The notes: generated from the letters alone by a model not told the origin. A stretch of DNA of 64,000 nt from Salinarimonas rosea DSM 21201 (GCF_000429045.1 NZ_AUBC01000016.1:102613-166612); one strand, 5' to 3'; shown: positions 45,644 to 62,809, counted from the stretch's first letter. A program made the numbers and translations.

Positions 45644-46867
45644 ATGACCGACACGACCCAGACCGCTGCCGCCGACGCCGCCACGACCGGCTCCGCGTCC
45701 CTTCCCAGCCCCCTGCAGTATCTCGACCGCGCCATCGGGCGGCTTCGCGAGCTCGGCCTCGTCCCCGAGATGCGCAGCGAGGAGGCGCCCGTGGTCGCGC
45801 TCCTCGACCGCATCCAGCTGCTCGCGCCCGAGCAGGTCGCCGTGATCGCGCGCACGCTCTCGCAGCAGTCGCTGTTCAACGAGGTCGTGCGCGAGCAGGT
45901 CCGGCAGATGGAGGTGGCGCAGCGCTACGAGACGATCACCAACGCCTTCAACTCGATCCGCGACGATTCGAAGGCCCTGGTCGACCAGATGGAGGACGGG
46001 CGCATCTCCATCGGCGAGCGTTTCGCCAACATGATGATGAAGATGACCCGCGGCGACATCGCCCAGCGCTTCGGCGAGATCCGCGAGACCTATCTCGACG
46101 TGGCGCGCAACACCAAGGAGAACATCGACCGCGAGCACGTCATCCTGGAGGCCTACCAGGACTTCCGCGGCGCGCTCAAGCAGGCCGAGATCGCCGCGCT
46201 CGAGGTGCTGCGGGTCGCCGGCGGCGAGCTGGAGGCCGCCAAGGCGGCCCTGAAGCAGGCCTCCGACGCCGTCGCCGCCTTCGCCGGGACGGACCCCGCC
46301 GAGCGTGCCCGGCTCGAGCTCGCCCGCGACGAGAAGATGCGCACGCTGCGCGCGGAGGAAGGCCGTTTCCAGATCGCCAAGGACCTCTCGGACAACCTCA
46401 CCATCGGCTACAACACGTCGGAGGTGGTGATGGCGCGGCTGATGCAGACGACCTCGGCCAAGGAGCGCGTCTACCAGCAGGCTATCTCGTTCTTCTCCAC
46501 GAACGAGTCGGTGTTCACCGCGCTCTCCGCCTCGCTCACCGGCATCTTCGGCCTGCACGAATCGACGAAGACGCTCGACGCGATGAAGGAGGGTGCCTCG
46601 CAGTCGCTCGAGGTCCTCGCCGAGATCGGCGGCAAGGTGCAGGAGGAGGCGATCAAGGCCGGCTACGGCCCGACCATCCGCGCCGACGCCGTGAAGGCGC
46701 TCGTCGATTCGGTGATCGCCTTCCAGACCCGCTCCTTCGAGATCATCGAGGAGATGCGCGTCTCGGCGACGAGGAACTCCGAGGAGATCCGCGAGGCGGT
46801 CGAGGACGGCAAGCGGCGCATGGCGCGCCTCGCCGAGGAGGGGAAGGGCCTCGAGCTGCCCGCCTGA
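45644..46867 (+). CDS. Uncharacterised helical protein, TelA-like (first gene of module)
   Basis: 407 residues, predicted almost entirely helical and soluble, with no signal peptide. The central and C-terminal parts (RFANMMMKMTRGD, NLTIGYNTSEVVMARL, ISFFSTNESVFTALSASL, LGGKVQEEA-like EIGGKVQEEAIKAGYGPT) remind me of the TelA/toxic-anion-resistance family, but I could not verify it. It lies 49 bp before a single-pass membrane protein and a coiled-coil protein on the same strand, and the three look like one complex. Function unknown; a membrane- or envelope-associated scaffold is a guess. Confidence 0.7.
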   Translation: MTDTTQTAAADAATTGSASLPSPLQYLDRAIGRLRELGLVPEMRSEEAPVVALLDRIQLLAPEQVAVIARTLSQQSLFNEVVREQVRQMEVAQRYETITNAFNSIRDDSKALVDQMEDGRISIGERFANMMMKMTRGDIAQRFGEIRETYLDVARNTKENIDREHVILEAYQDFRGALKQAEIAALEVLRVAGGELEAAKAALKQASDAVAAFAGTDPAERARLELARDEKMRTLRAEEGRFQIAKDLSDNLTIGYNTSEVVMARLMQTTSAKERVYQQAISFFSTNESVFTALSASLTGIFGLHESTKTLDAMKEGASQSLEVLAEIGGKVQEEAIKAGYGPTIRADAVKALVDSVIAFQTRSFEIIEEMRVSATRNSEEIREAVEDGKRRMARLAEEGKGLELPA

Positions 46868-46916
46868 CACGAGCGGCAGAGGACGGGTCGACGACGATCG
46901 CGCGGGAGGGGCGCCA

Positions 46917-47852
46917 ATGGCGGGCGGGGTCGACGCCGAGCGGGGCGGGCTCGACGAGCTGATGCTGGCGATGGACGTGGTGGACACGCTCCGCCACGAG
47001 GAAGCGGCGCTCGCCCGCGAGATCTCCCGCGACGAGCGCGAGGACGTGCTGATGGAGCGCCTGCGCGGCCTCTACGCCGCGCAGGGCATCGCCGTCACGG
47101 ACGAGGCGCTGCGGGCCGGCATCGCCGCCCTGCGCGAGAAGCGCTTCGCCTACGTGCGCCGCGGCTCGGCTCTCGGCCGTCGGCTGGCCGGCCTGTGGAT
47201 CGCCCGCGGCAAGGTCGCCGCGGTGGCGGGGCTCGTCGTCCTCCTCGTCGCCGGAGGCATCGGCTGGTCCGCGTGGCGGGCGGGCGAGGCCGAGCGCGCG
47301 CGGATCGCGCAGGAGGAGCTGATCGGCAGCGTCCTGCCCGCACGCATCGCCGCGGCTCACGCCGCCGCCCTGGCCGAGGCGCGGGTCCCCGATGCGCGTG
47401 CGCAGGCGGACGCGCTGCGCACGCGCGCCGAGGGCAATCTCGCGGCCGGCGACGCCGAGCGCGCGTCGGCGACGGTGGCGGAGCTCGAGGCGCTGCGCGA
47501 CGCGCTCGCCCTCTCCTACGTGCTGCGCATCGTGAACGACGCGGACGTCCCCACCGGCGTCTTCCGCATCCCCGACGCCAACGAGCGGGCGCGCAACTAC
47601 TACCTGATCGTCGAGCCGATCGACCCCGGCGGCGCGGTGCTGGAGCTTCCCGTCGAGAGCGAGGAGACGAACGAGACGACGCGCGTCTCCGTCTTCGGCG
47701 TGCGCGTGCCCGAGCGCACCTTCGAGGCGGTGCGCCGCGACAAGGAGGACGACGGCATCATCCAGGACGACGTGCTCGGCGAGAAGCCGCGCGGGGCGCT
47801 CGACGTCGCATGGGCCATGCCCGTCGAGGGCGGCCGGATCACGGACTGGTGA
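46917..47852 (+). CDS. DUF6384-like single-pass membrane protein
   Basis: 311 residues. A helical cytoplasmic part (about 1-98) with HEEAALAREISRDEREDVL, one membrane helix (about 99-119, VAAVAGLVVLLVAGGIGW), then a helical segment and a C-terminal beta-rich domain (RIVNDADVPTGVFRIPD onward) that would lie outside the membrane. From memory it resembles DUF6384. The end is 5 bp before the next start. Its topology suits a link between the soluble first protein and an external or envelope process. Confidence 0.68.
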   Translation: MAGGVDAERGGLDELMLAMDVVDTLRHEEAALAREISRDEREDVLMERLRGLYAAQGIAVTDEALRAGIAALREKRFAYVRRGSALGRRLAGLWIARGKVAAVAGLVVLLVAGGIGWSAWRAGEAERARIAQEELIGSVLPARIAAAHAAALAEARVPDARAQADALRTRAEGNLAAGDAERASATVAELEALRDALALSYVLRIVNDADVPTGVFRIPDANERARNYYLIVEPIDPGGAVLELPVESEETNETTRVSVFGVRVPERTFEAVRRDKEDDGIIQDDVLGEKPRGALDVAWAMPVEGGRITDW

Positions 47853-47857
47853 GCGCC

Positions 47858-49324
47858 ATGAGCTTTGCGACGAGCTTCGAGACCAGCCTCGACACCGCCC
47901 GCGGCGTACGCGCCCGCATCGACGAGGCGCAGCGCGCCGCCCGCGCCGACGAGACCCGTCTCGCCGACGCCGCCTCGTCCGCGGAGGCGGACCTCACGCA
48001 GGCGCGCGCCCGGGAGGCGCGGGCGCATGCGGCGCTGGCCCGCCATCGCCTGCAGGCGCTCGCCGAGGACGGCGCCGCCGCCGCCCTCGACCGGGCGGAG
48101 CGCGCGGCGCTCGCGATCCTCGAGGAGCGGCGCGGTGCGCTCGAGGCGCTGCGCGCGCGGGTCGCGGCGCTGGAGGCGCAGGAGCGGGAGGCGGCCGGCG
48201 ATCGGGACGCGCGCACGGCCGCCCTCGACGCGGCCGAGGCCGCGAGCGATGCGCTCGAGGCGCGCGTCGAGGAGGAGATCGCCGGCAACGCTGCCTGGGC
48301 CGAGGCGAACGCGACCCTCGCCTCCCTCGCCGAGCAGGCCGCGGCCGCCCGGGCCAAGGCGGAGCGCGCGGAGAGCGAGCGCGCCGACAAGCGCGCGCCC
48401 TACGACGCCGACCCGCTGTTCGCCTACCTGCTGGCGCGCGGCTTCGGCACCAGCGCCTATCGCGGCGGCGGCTTCGCGCGCTGGGGCGACGGGAAGGTGG
48501 CGGACCTCATCGGCTTCGAGGAGCTGCGCCGCGACTACCGCATGCTCGTCGAGATTCCCGATCGCCTGCGCGCGCATGCCGAGCGTCTCGACGCCGAGGC
48601 GGCGGACGCCGAGGCGCGGCGCGAGGCGATCGAGCGCGAGGCGCTGGTCGCGGCCGGCATCGCGCCGCTGGAGGCCGCCGAGGAGACGGCGCGCGAGGCG
48701 CTGGAGGAGGCCGAGCGCGTGCTGGCCGAGATCGGCGCGCGCCTCGCCGAAGCCCGTGCAGAGGCCTCCGGCGAGAACGACCCGGAGCTCGCGCGGGCGC
48801 TCGCGATCCTGTCCGACGCGATCGCCCGCGACGACGTGCGCCGGCTGGAGGCGGAGGCCGCGCGCACCCCCTCCCCCGAGGACGACCGTCTCGTCGCCGA
48901 CATCGCCGACGCCCGCCGCGCGGTCGTCGAGGCCGAGGAGCGGGTCGGGGCGGCGCGGGAGGCCCACGCCGCCGCGCGGGCTCGCGCCACCGAGGCGGAG
49001 CGGGCGCTGCGCAGCTACGAGAAAGCCGGATACGACGAGCGCGCCGGCCGCTTCGAGAACGGCGCCATGATCGGCGCCGCCCTGGAGGGATTGCTGCGCG
49101 GGGCCGGCGCGCGGCTCCTGGAGGAGGCCCTGCGCTCCGGCTATCGCGCGCCGCCCCGCCGGAACTCGGCGAGGTGGTCGGTCGAGACGAGCCGGGGCGG
49201 GGGCCGTTCGAGCGGCTCCTTCGGCGGCTCGTCCGGCGGCCGGCGGTCGGGCGGCTTCCGCACGGGCGGCTCGTTCGGCGGGCGCCGCTCCGGCGGCGGC
49301 TTCCGGACCGGCGGGAAGTTCTGA
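47858..49324 (+). CDS. Coiled-coil protein with Gly/Arg/Ser-rich tail (third gene of module)
   Basis: 488 residues. Residues 1-430 are mostly Ala/Glu/Arg-rich heptad-like helix, interrupted around 190-220 by a compact block (PLFAYLLARGFGTSAYRGGG). The last 45 residues are low-complexity, with the near-repeat GGRRSGGFRTGG and GGRRSGGGFRTGG ending in GKF. No signal peptide is visible. It resembles the glycine-rich tails of membrane-proximal TPM-type proteins only in composition. The extreme Ala/Glu/Arg bias may mislead homology searches. Function unknown. Confidence 0.68.
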   Translation: MSFATSFETSLDTARGVRARIDEAQRAARADETRLADAASSAEADLTQARAREARAHAALARHRLQALAEDGAAAALDRAERAALAILEERRGALEALRARVAALEAQEREAAGDRDARTAALDAAEAASDALEARVEEEIAGNAAWAEANATLASLAEQAAAARAKAERAESERADKRAPYDADPLFAYLLARGFGTSAYRGGGFARWGDGKVADLIGFEELRRDYRMLVEIPDRLRAHAERLDAEAADAEARREAIEREALVAAGIAPLEAAEETAREALEEAERVLAEIGARLAEARAEASGENDPELARALAILSDAIARDDVRRLEAEAARTPSPEDDRLVADIADARRAVVEAEERVGAAREAHAAARARATEAERALRSYEKAGYDERAGRFENGAMIGAALEGLLRGAGARLLEEALRSGYRAPPRRNSARWSVETSRGGGRSSGSFGGSSGGRRSGGFRTGGSFGGRRSGGGFRTGGKF

Positions 49325-49364
49325 TCCCGCCCGGCCCGCAGGCGCCGCCGCCGGCCGACGGCGA

Positions 49365-49772
49365 TCAGTAGGTCATCATCGGCGCCAGCGTCTTCGCCTC
49401 CTCGATCCACTTGGTGACTTCCTTCGCGCTGGGCACCGAGCGAACGAGCTTCTTCTCCTCGTTCTTCGCCGCCATCGCCGCCGCGAGGTTCTCCGCGTTG
49501 CGCCGCGCGAGCTCCTTCACGGTGTCGACGCCGGCCGCCTCGAGCAGCTCCGACATCTGCCCCGCGACCCCCTTGATGCGGAAGAGGTCGCAGTGGTTCG
49601 CCCATTTGAGGATCAGCTTGTCGCTGATCCCGGTCTCGGCCGCGAGGGCGGCGCGGCCCTTGCGGTCCTTGGCCCGTTCGAGGAAGGCGTCCGTCGTCTT
49701 CAAGCCGATCGCGCGCAGCGTCTCGGCGTAGGCCGGCCCGATGCCCTCGACGTCCTCGATCCTGTCCGCCAT
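49365..49772 (-). CDS. DUF4332 (helix-hairpin-helix) protein
   Basis: 135 residues. Two helix-hairpin-helix-like halves are visible: IEDVEGIGPAYAETLRAIG near the N terminus and RIKGVAGQMSELLEAAGV in the middle, the pattern of DUF4332. Such motifs often bind DNA non-specifically, but the family's role is unknown. The ATG at 49772 follows GGGGGAG; a frame 7 codons longer exists. It is transcribed in the same direction as rpoC but separated from it by a terminator. Confidence 0.8.
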   Translation of the reverse strand: MADRIEDVEGIGPAYAETLRAIGLKTTDAFLERAKDRKGRAALAAETGISDKLILKWANHCDLFRIKGVAGQMSELLEAAGVDTVKELARRNAENLAAAMAAKNEEKKLVRSVPSAKEVTKWIEEAKTLAPMMTY

Positions 49773-49851
49773 GTCGTACTCCCCCATCCTCACATAGGAT
49801 AGAATTCAGGAGACCACAGGCGGCGCCTCTCGTCGAGAGGGTCCTCCATGC

Positions 49852-49884
49852 ACCAAAAGAAGAAGCCGCCCCGAGGGGCGGCTT
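49852..49884 (-). terminator. Rho-independent terminator of the rpoBC operon
   Basis: On the minus strand AAGCCGCCCC and GGGGCGGCTT form a 10-bp inverted repeat, followed by CTTCTTTTGG, 30 bp after the rpoC stop. Stem and T-rich tail fit a classical intrinsic terminator. A second smaller near-palindrome (49826-49840, CCTCTCGTCGAGAGG) follows. Confidence 0.8.
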
Positions 49885-49914
49885 CCGATCTCGTTCACGC
49901 GGGCGCCGGGGCGA

Positions 49915-54084
<4,170 letters not shown>

Positions 54085-54139
54085 CGCCGTCTCCTGGCAG
54101 GGCGAGGTGCGCCGTCACGCTCGCCGCGAAAATGCAGGC

Positions 54140-54163
54140 GCCGCGGGGTCGGGTCCCCGCGGC
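54140..54163 (-). other. GC-rich hairpin in the rpoB-rpoC gap
   Basis: GCCGCGGGG and its complement form a perfect 9-bp stem with a 6-nt loop (54149-54154). TTTT follows only after 8 nt on the minus strand. It may attenuate or process the rpoB-rpoC transcript. Confidence 0.45.
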
Positions 54164-54194
54164 TGGTCTCTATCGACCGATCTCGATCACCGGG

Positions 54195-58316
<4,122 letters not shown>

Positions 58317-58425
58317 GTCGACCTTGCTCCTCATGCACGGCTGACCGGGAGCCCCGCCTCGCGCCGTCGGGGCGCGCGAGAGACGCGAAGGCGCCGAGTC
58401 GGGGGCGCCGGGTCAGCCGTCCGCT

Positions 58426-58439
58426 GGTCCCGCGGGACC
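58426..58439. repeat. 14-bp perfect palindrome in the rpoB leader
   Basis: GGTCCCGCGGGACC lies 110 bp before the rpoB start. It could be a short hairpin or a binding site. The 58317-58649 gap holds this, the attenuator hairpin nearer rplL, and nothing else recognised. Confidence 0.4.
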
Positions 58440-58574
58440 GTGGACGAAAGAACGAATGTGGAAAGGAGCCCGTCCCTTCCGCAACGCCGGGACGGAAATC
58501 TGCGACGATATGCGCCGCCTCCCCGTTCCGTTCCGACCGCCGAGGCGCGTGCGAATCGCCTCCTCACCGGACGG

Positions 58575-58607
58575 AAACGACGGCCCCGGGCTTCCCCGGG
58601 ACCGTCG
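58575..58607 (-). terminator. Attenuator-like hairpin between rplL and rpoB
   Basis: On the minus strand a 13-bp stem with one G-U pair (arms 58595-58607 and 58578-58590, CGACGG-x-CCCGGG type) with a 4-nt loop is followed by TTTCCG, 43 bp after the rplL stop. In Escherichia coli a partial terminator at this position sets the ratio of ribosomal proteins to polymerase; the same logic is likely here. Confidence 0.7.
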
Positions 58608-58649
58608 GGATCAATCAGAAGCCGATCGCCGCAGGGCGACCGGACCCGA

Positions 58650-59030
58650 TCACTTGAGCTCGACCTTGGCGCCGGCCTTCTCGAGCTGCGCCTTGAGCTT
58701 GTCGGCCTCTTCCTTGGCGACGGCCTCCTTGACGGTCTTGGGCGCGCCCTCGACCAGGTCCTTCGCCTCCTTCAGGCCCAGCCCGGTGATCGCGCGGACC
58801 TCCTTGATGACCTCGATCTTCTTGTCGCCGGCCGCGGCCAGGACGACGTCGAACTCGGTCTTCTCCTCCTCGGCGGGGGCGGCAGCGCCACCACCGGCGG
58901 CGGGGCCGGCCACCGCGACGGCGGCGGCGGCGGAGACGCCCCACTTCTCCTCGAGCATCTTCGCGAGCTCGGCGGCCTCGAGAACGGTGAGCGACGACAG
59001 GTCGTCCACGAGCTTGGCGAGATCAGCCAT
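58650..59030 (-). CDS. rplL: 50S ribosomal protein L7/L12
   Basis: 126 residues: N-terminal dimerisation helices ([25 protein letters not shown], here [20 protein letters not shown] in part), an Ala/Gly/Pro hinge (about 35-55), and the globular C-terminal domain with [20 protein letters not shown]. It forms the ribosomal stalk that recruits translation factors. It lies 51 bp after rplJ and is followed by the attenuator. Confidence 0.97.
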   Translation of the reverse strand: MADLAKLVDDLSSLTVLEAAELAKMLEEKWGVSAAAAVAVAGPAAGGGAAAPAEEEKTEFDVVLAAAGDKKIEVIKEVRAITGLGLKEAKDLVEGAPKTVKEAVAKEEADKLKAQLEKAGAKVELK

Positions 59031-59081
59031 TGTCTTCTATCCTCAGAAAGGTTCGAACGGTTCGATTGGGTCGGGACGGCG

Positions 59082-59600
59082 TCAAGCCGCTTCCTCGGAC
59101 TTGGCATAGGCCCCGAAAACGCGCGCCAGCTTGGCTGCGGGCGCGGTCGTGAGCTGGGCGATCTTGGTGGCCGGGGCCTGGATCAGGCCGATCAGCGTAC
59201 CGCGCAGCTCGTCGAGGGACGGCATCGTGGCGAGCGCCTTGACTCCGTCCGCGTTCAGGGCCGTGGCGCCCATCGCTCCGCCCAGGATGACCAGCTTGTC
59301 GTTGGTCTTGGCGAAGTCGACGGCCGCCTTCGGGGCCGCGACGGGATCGTCGGAGTACGCGAGCAGGGTCGGGCCCTGCAGCAGCTCCGAGATCGACGCG
59401 ACCTCCGTGCCTTCGAGAGCGATCTTGGCGATGCGGTTCTTCGTGACCTTCACGGTGGCGCCGGCCTGCTTCATCTGCGCGCGCAGCTTCTGCATGTCGG
59501 CGACCGTGAGGCCCGAATAGTGGGCCACGACGACGACGGACGTGCTGGTGAACACGTCGTTCAGCGTCCCGGCGAGCTCGCGCTTGGCTGCTCTGTCCAC
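59082..59600 (-). CDS. rplJ: 50S ribosomal protein L10
   Basis: 172 residues with the L10 blocks [18 protein letters not shown] and [13 protein letters not shown], and C-terminal helices that bind L12 dimers. The start is GTG at 59600 behind GGAGAGAGCCC; no ATG fits. L10 with L12 represses its own mRNA by binding the leader in other bacteria, matching the long leader here. Confidence 0.96.
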   Translation of the reverse strand: MDRAAKRELAGTLNDVFTSTSVVVVAHYSGLTVADMQKLRAQMKQAGATVKVTKNRIAKIALEGTEVASISELLQGPTLLAYSDDPVAAPKAAVDFAKTNDKLVILGGAMGATALNADGVKALATMPSLDELRGTLIGLIQAPATKIAQLTTAPAAKLARVFGAYAKSEEAA

Positions 59601-59705
59601 TGGGCTCTCTCCGGTTGACCGGAACCCTCGCGGGCCCGGCCGGTTGCGAATAGCCGCTCATCGTACCCGGACCTGCCGGAGCCGACGAACGGCGCTCTGG
59701 CTAAG

Positions 59706-59738
59706 CCCTGCCCCCCGTCGGCGGGACGCGCCTCAGGG
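59706..59738 (-). promoter_or_regulatory. Candidate L10(L12)4 leader-binding structure
   Basis: On the minus strand CCCTG and CAGGG enclose an inner hairpin with a CCC/GGG-type stem and an asymmetric purine side (AGGCG), about 105 nt before the rplJ start. Position and shape resemble the autoregulatory site where L10-L12 binds rplJ mRNA. No consensus was checked. Confidence 0.35.
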
Positions 59739-59920
59739 ATCGATGGTTCGAACCTTCTCGCCGCGGCGGCGACCCTGCCGGGCCGGCGTCGCGGAAAATC
59801 CGGTCGTCCCCGTCTATGCCGGCGCTCGGGAAGCCGAGCATCAAGCCCTCGTCGGGCACCTGCAGTCTCGGACAGGACGGGCCGACAGGCCGCTGCGGCA
59901 CCCCCGCGGGGACGCCTCGC

Positions 59921-59958
59921 GGCCGATCGGCCGTCTTCCCGCCCGGTCTCCCGGGCGG
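59921..59958. repeat. Palindrome and hairpin in the rplJ leader
   Basis: GGCCGATCGGCC (59921-59932) is a perfect 12-bp palindrome; CCGCCCGG (59939-59946) and CCGGGCGG (59951-59958) form an 8-bp stem with loop TCTC. On the minus strand the T-run precedes the stem, so it is not a terminator. A leader RNA structure is possible. Confidence 0.45.
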
Positions 59959-60046
59959 AAAACGCGCGACCCTGGCTCCGCCTGATGCGGACCCAGAACG
60001 GTCTTCGGTGAACGCGGACCGCCTCCTTAACGCGTCACGCCGTGGA

Positions 60047-60075
60047 TGCCAAGGGGTATCTCGACGAAAAGTCAA
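60047..60075 (-). promoter_or_regulatory. Possible promoter for rplJL-rpoBC
   Basis: On the minus strand CTTGAC-T (TTGACT at 60070-60075) is a good rhizobial -35. At 17 bp, TTGGCA (60047-60052) is a poor -10. If real it would give a leader of about 440 nt before rplJ. Confidence 0.3.
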
Positions 60076-60214
60076 GCCGGTTTTTCGAGAACGGCCGCAC
60101 CCACCGGGCGGCGCCTCGGAAACCTTCCCCCTGCCACCGGAACGGCCGGGCGCGTGTCCCGGCCGCAGCGATGCGCGCGGCGAATCGATCGATCCGCCGA
60201 GGATCGGTCCGGGA

Positions 60215-60910
<696 letters not shown>

Positions 60911-60921
60911 GTCGTCCTCCC

Positions 60922-61353
60922 TCAGCCCACGACCTCGAGGCCCATCGACCGGGCCGAGCCTGCGATCATGGCGGAGGCCGCCTCGACCGAATCGCAATTG
61001 AGATCGACCATCTTCTTCTCGGCGATCTCGCGCACCTGCTCGGCGGTGATCTTGCCGACGGTGCCGCCCTTGCCCGGGGTGGTGGCGCCCTTCGGGACAC
61101 CCGCCGCCTTCTTCAGCCAGTAGCTGACCGGAGGCTGCTTCATCTCGAAGGTGAAGGAGCGATCCTGATACGCGGTGATGATCACCGGGATCGGGGTGCC
61201 CTTCTCCATCTGCCCGGTCCTCGCATTGAAGGCCTTGCAGAATTCCATGATGTTGAGGCCGCGCTGGCCGAGCGCGGGACCGATGGGCGGGGAGGGATTG
61301 GCCGCCCCCGCCGGGACCTGGAGCTTGATGTAGCCCGTGATCTTCTTCGCCAT
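60922..61353 (-). CDS. rplK: 50S ribosomal protein L11
   Basis: 143 residues. Typical N-terminal [20 protein letters not shown] and C-terminal rRNA-binding [19 protein letters not shown] blocks. It forms the GTPase-associated centre. The N-terminal proline pair bound by thiostrepton (PPIGPALGQ) is intact. A 178-bp gap separates it from nusG; that gap holds a CCCGGA/TCCGGG stem but no gene. Confidence 0.97.
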   Translation of the reverse strand: MAKKITGYIKLQVPAGAANPSPPIGPALGQRGLNIMEFCKAFNARTGQMEKGTPIPVIITAYQDRSFTFEMKQPPVSYWLKKAAGVPKGATTPGKGGTVGKITAEQVREIAEKKMVDLNCDSVEAASAMIAGSARSMGLEVVG

Positions 61354-61531
61354 GAGACTGCGTCCGTAGCGTCCGCCGCCGGCTGCCGGCCGGGAGCGGA
61401 GGGTTGCAGGGCGCGGTACGGCCGGTCACTCCCGGATGGCGTCCGGGCAGGCCTCCCGCGCGACTTGCGCGCCGGCACGCGATGCGCGCCGCCGCGATGC
61501 GACCGGGTCTCGAAGGATGCCCCCGACGGGG

Positions 61532-62065
61532 TCAGACCTTCTCGACCTGGGCGTATTCCAGCTCCACCGGGGTGGCGCGGCCGAAGATCGACACGGCGAC
61601 CTTGACCCGCGAGCGGCCCTCGTCGACTTCCTCGACGACGCCGTTGAAGGAGGCGAAGGGCCCGTCGGCGACGCGCACCGTCTCGCCGATCTCGAAGGTC
61701 ACGGTGGGCTTGGGGCGCTCGACGCCCTCGGCCACCTGGCCCTTGATCCGCTCGGCCTCGTGGTCGGGGATCGGCATGGGCTTGGCCTTGTCGGCGCCCA
61801 GGAAGCCCGTGACCTTCGGCGTGTTCTTGATGAGGTGGTAGACCTCGTCGGTCATCTCGCACTTCACCAACACGTAGCCGGGGAAGAACTTGCGCTCGGC
61901 GTCGACCTTGCGGCCGCGGCGCACCTCGACGACCTTCTCGGTCGGCACCAGGACCTCGTCGAAGAGCTCCTCGAGCCCCCGCTGCTCGGCCTGGTCCTTG
62001 AGCGACTGCGCGACCTTGTTCTCGAAGTTCGAGTAGGCGTGCACGATGTACCAGCGCTTGGCCAT
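61532..62065 (-). CDS. nusG: Transcription termination/antitermination protein NusG
   Basis: 177 residues: the NGN domain (WYIVHAYSNFENKVAQSL at the N terminus, FFPGYVLVKCEM) and the C-terminal KOW domain (GETVRVADGPFASFNGVVEEV). It links RNA polymerase to the ribosome or Rho. It lies 14 bp after secE, the usual pairing. Confidence 0.97.
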   Translation of the reverse strand: MAKRWYIVHAYSNFENKVAQSLKDQAEQRGLEELFDEVLVPTEKVVEVRRGRKVDAERKFFPGYVLVKCEMTDEVYHLIKNTPKVTGFLGADKAKPMPIPDHEAERIKGQVAEGVERPKPTVTFEIGETVRVADGPFASFNGVVEEVDEGRSRVKVAVSIFGRATPVELEYAQVEKV

Positions 62066-62079
62066 GATCTCCCCTCCCC

Positions 62080-62283
62080 TCAGCCGCCGAGACCGAGCAC
62101 GGCGCCGACGCCGAACCGCAGGATCTGGTCGACGACGAGGAAGAAGAGCGCCGCCAGCAGGACCATGACGAAGACCATTCCGGTCGTCACCATCGTCTCC
62201 TTGCGCGTCGGCCAGGTCACCTTGGACCCTTCCTGACGCACCTGCTGGAGGAACTCGAACGGTGTGGTCTTGCCCTTGGCCAT
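62080..62283 (-). CDS. secE: Preprotein translocase subunit SecE
   Basis: 67 residues, the short single-helix form typical of alphaproteobacteria. The conserved amphipathic stretch FLQQVRQEGSKVTWPTRKE precedes a membrane helix (about 33-55, VFVMVLLAALFFLVVDQIL). It stabilises SecY in the translocon. It lies upstream of nusG. Confidence 0.95.
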   Translation of the reverse strand: MAKGKTTPFEFLQQVRQEGSKVTWPTRKETMVTTGMVFVMVLLAALFFLVVDQILRFGVGAVLGLGG

Positions 62284-62469
62284 CTCGATCGCTTCACGCC
62301 AAATCGCCCTGCCGCCGGCCGTCCGTTCGTCACGGTCGTCGGCGAGAGGGCTGGAGAAACCTGTCGGCTACCGCGGCCGGCACGCTGCCCGGAATCGGCA
62401 GCGCCCTGAACCGGAAGCCGTGTAATAGAGATGTGGGGATGGGAAATCAAGGACCGCCTGCAAGGGCCA

Positions 62470-62517
62470 CACGATGGGCGGCACGATGGGCGGCACGATG
62501 GGCCGCGCGATGGGCGG
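62470..62517. repeat. Four tandem copies of a 12-bp repeat
   Basis: CACGATGGGCGG occurs at 62470-62481 and 62482-62493 exactly, and at 62494-62505 and 62506-62517 with one change each. It lies in the 322-bp gap between tRNA-Trp and secE, which otherwise holds only the terminator hairpin at 62549-62579. A replication-slippage repeat; copy number may vary between strains. Confidence 0.85.
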
Positions 62518-62548
62518 TCCGGCCTTCACACAGCCGCCGGAAACGAGA

Positions 62549-62579
62549 AAGCGCGGCGCTCGTCCCCGAGCCCGCGCTT
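62549..62579 (-). terminator. Terminator after tRNA-Trp
   Basis: AAGCGCGG plus GCTCG arms pair with CGAGC plus CCGCGCTT (13 bp, one bulged base, 4-nt loop). On the minus strand the stem is followed by TCTCGTTTCC, T-rich for this genome. It would separate tuf-trnW from secE-nusG. Confidence 0.55.
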
Positions 62580-62605
62580 GAAACTACCGTCGATTTCCTG
62601 CCGCG

Positions 62606-62682
62606 TGGCAGGAGTGGAGGGACTCGAACCCCCAACCCCCGGTTTTGGAGACCGGTGCTCTGACCAGTTGAGCTACACTCCT
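62606..62682 (-). tRNA. trnW: tRNA-Trp (anticodon CCA)
   Basis: 77 nt including an encoded CCA tail. The acceptor stem AGGAGTG pairs with CACTCCT; the D-arm is GCTC/GAGC; the anticodon stem CCGGT/ACCGG encloses the loop CTCCAAA with anticodon CCA; the T-arm contains GTTCGAGTC. It stands between tuf and secE, the usual proteobacterial order. Confidence 0.97.
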
Positions 62683-62779
62683 ACGGCGAGGCCGAAAGCC
62701 CGTCTTGCGGGGGCGTTCGGCGCCGGGAGGCGATTGCTAGCGCATCGCCTCCCGGAAGACAATCGGCATCGAGGCCGTT

Positions 62780-62797
62780 CGCGCGCTTTTTCGCGCG
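62780..62797 (-). other. Short hairpin between tuf and tRNA-Trp
   Basis: CGCGCG, a 6-nt loop (CTTTTT on the plus strand) and CGCGCG. No T-run follows on the minus strand. It may mark a processing site between the tuf mRNA and the tRNA. Confidence 0.4.
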
Positions 62798-62809
62798 CGG
62801 AAGGAAACG

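Larger units (their letters stand above)
59601..60214 (-). promoter_or_regulatory. rplJ leader and rplA-rplJ intergenic region
   Basis: A 614-bp stretch with no credible gene. It contains, in transcription order, a possible promoter (60047-60075), a hairpin (59939-59958), the palindrome GGCCGATCGGCC (59921-59932), the palindrome GGTTCGAACC (59745-59754), and a candidate L10-binding structure (59706-59738). Short frames here are shadows of GC-rich sequence. Confidence 0.6.

Noticed and set aside
59745..59754. GGTTCGAACC resembling a tRNA T-loop
   Set aside because: No acceptor, D or anticodon arms can be built around it; it is just a palindrome in the rplJ leader.
59939..59962. Hairpin followed by AAAA on the plus strand
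   Set aside because: In the direction of transcription (minus) the T-run lies before the stem, so it is not a terminator.
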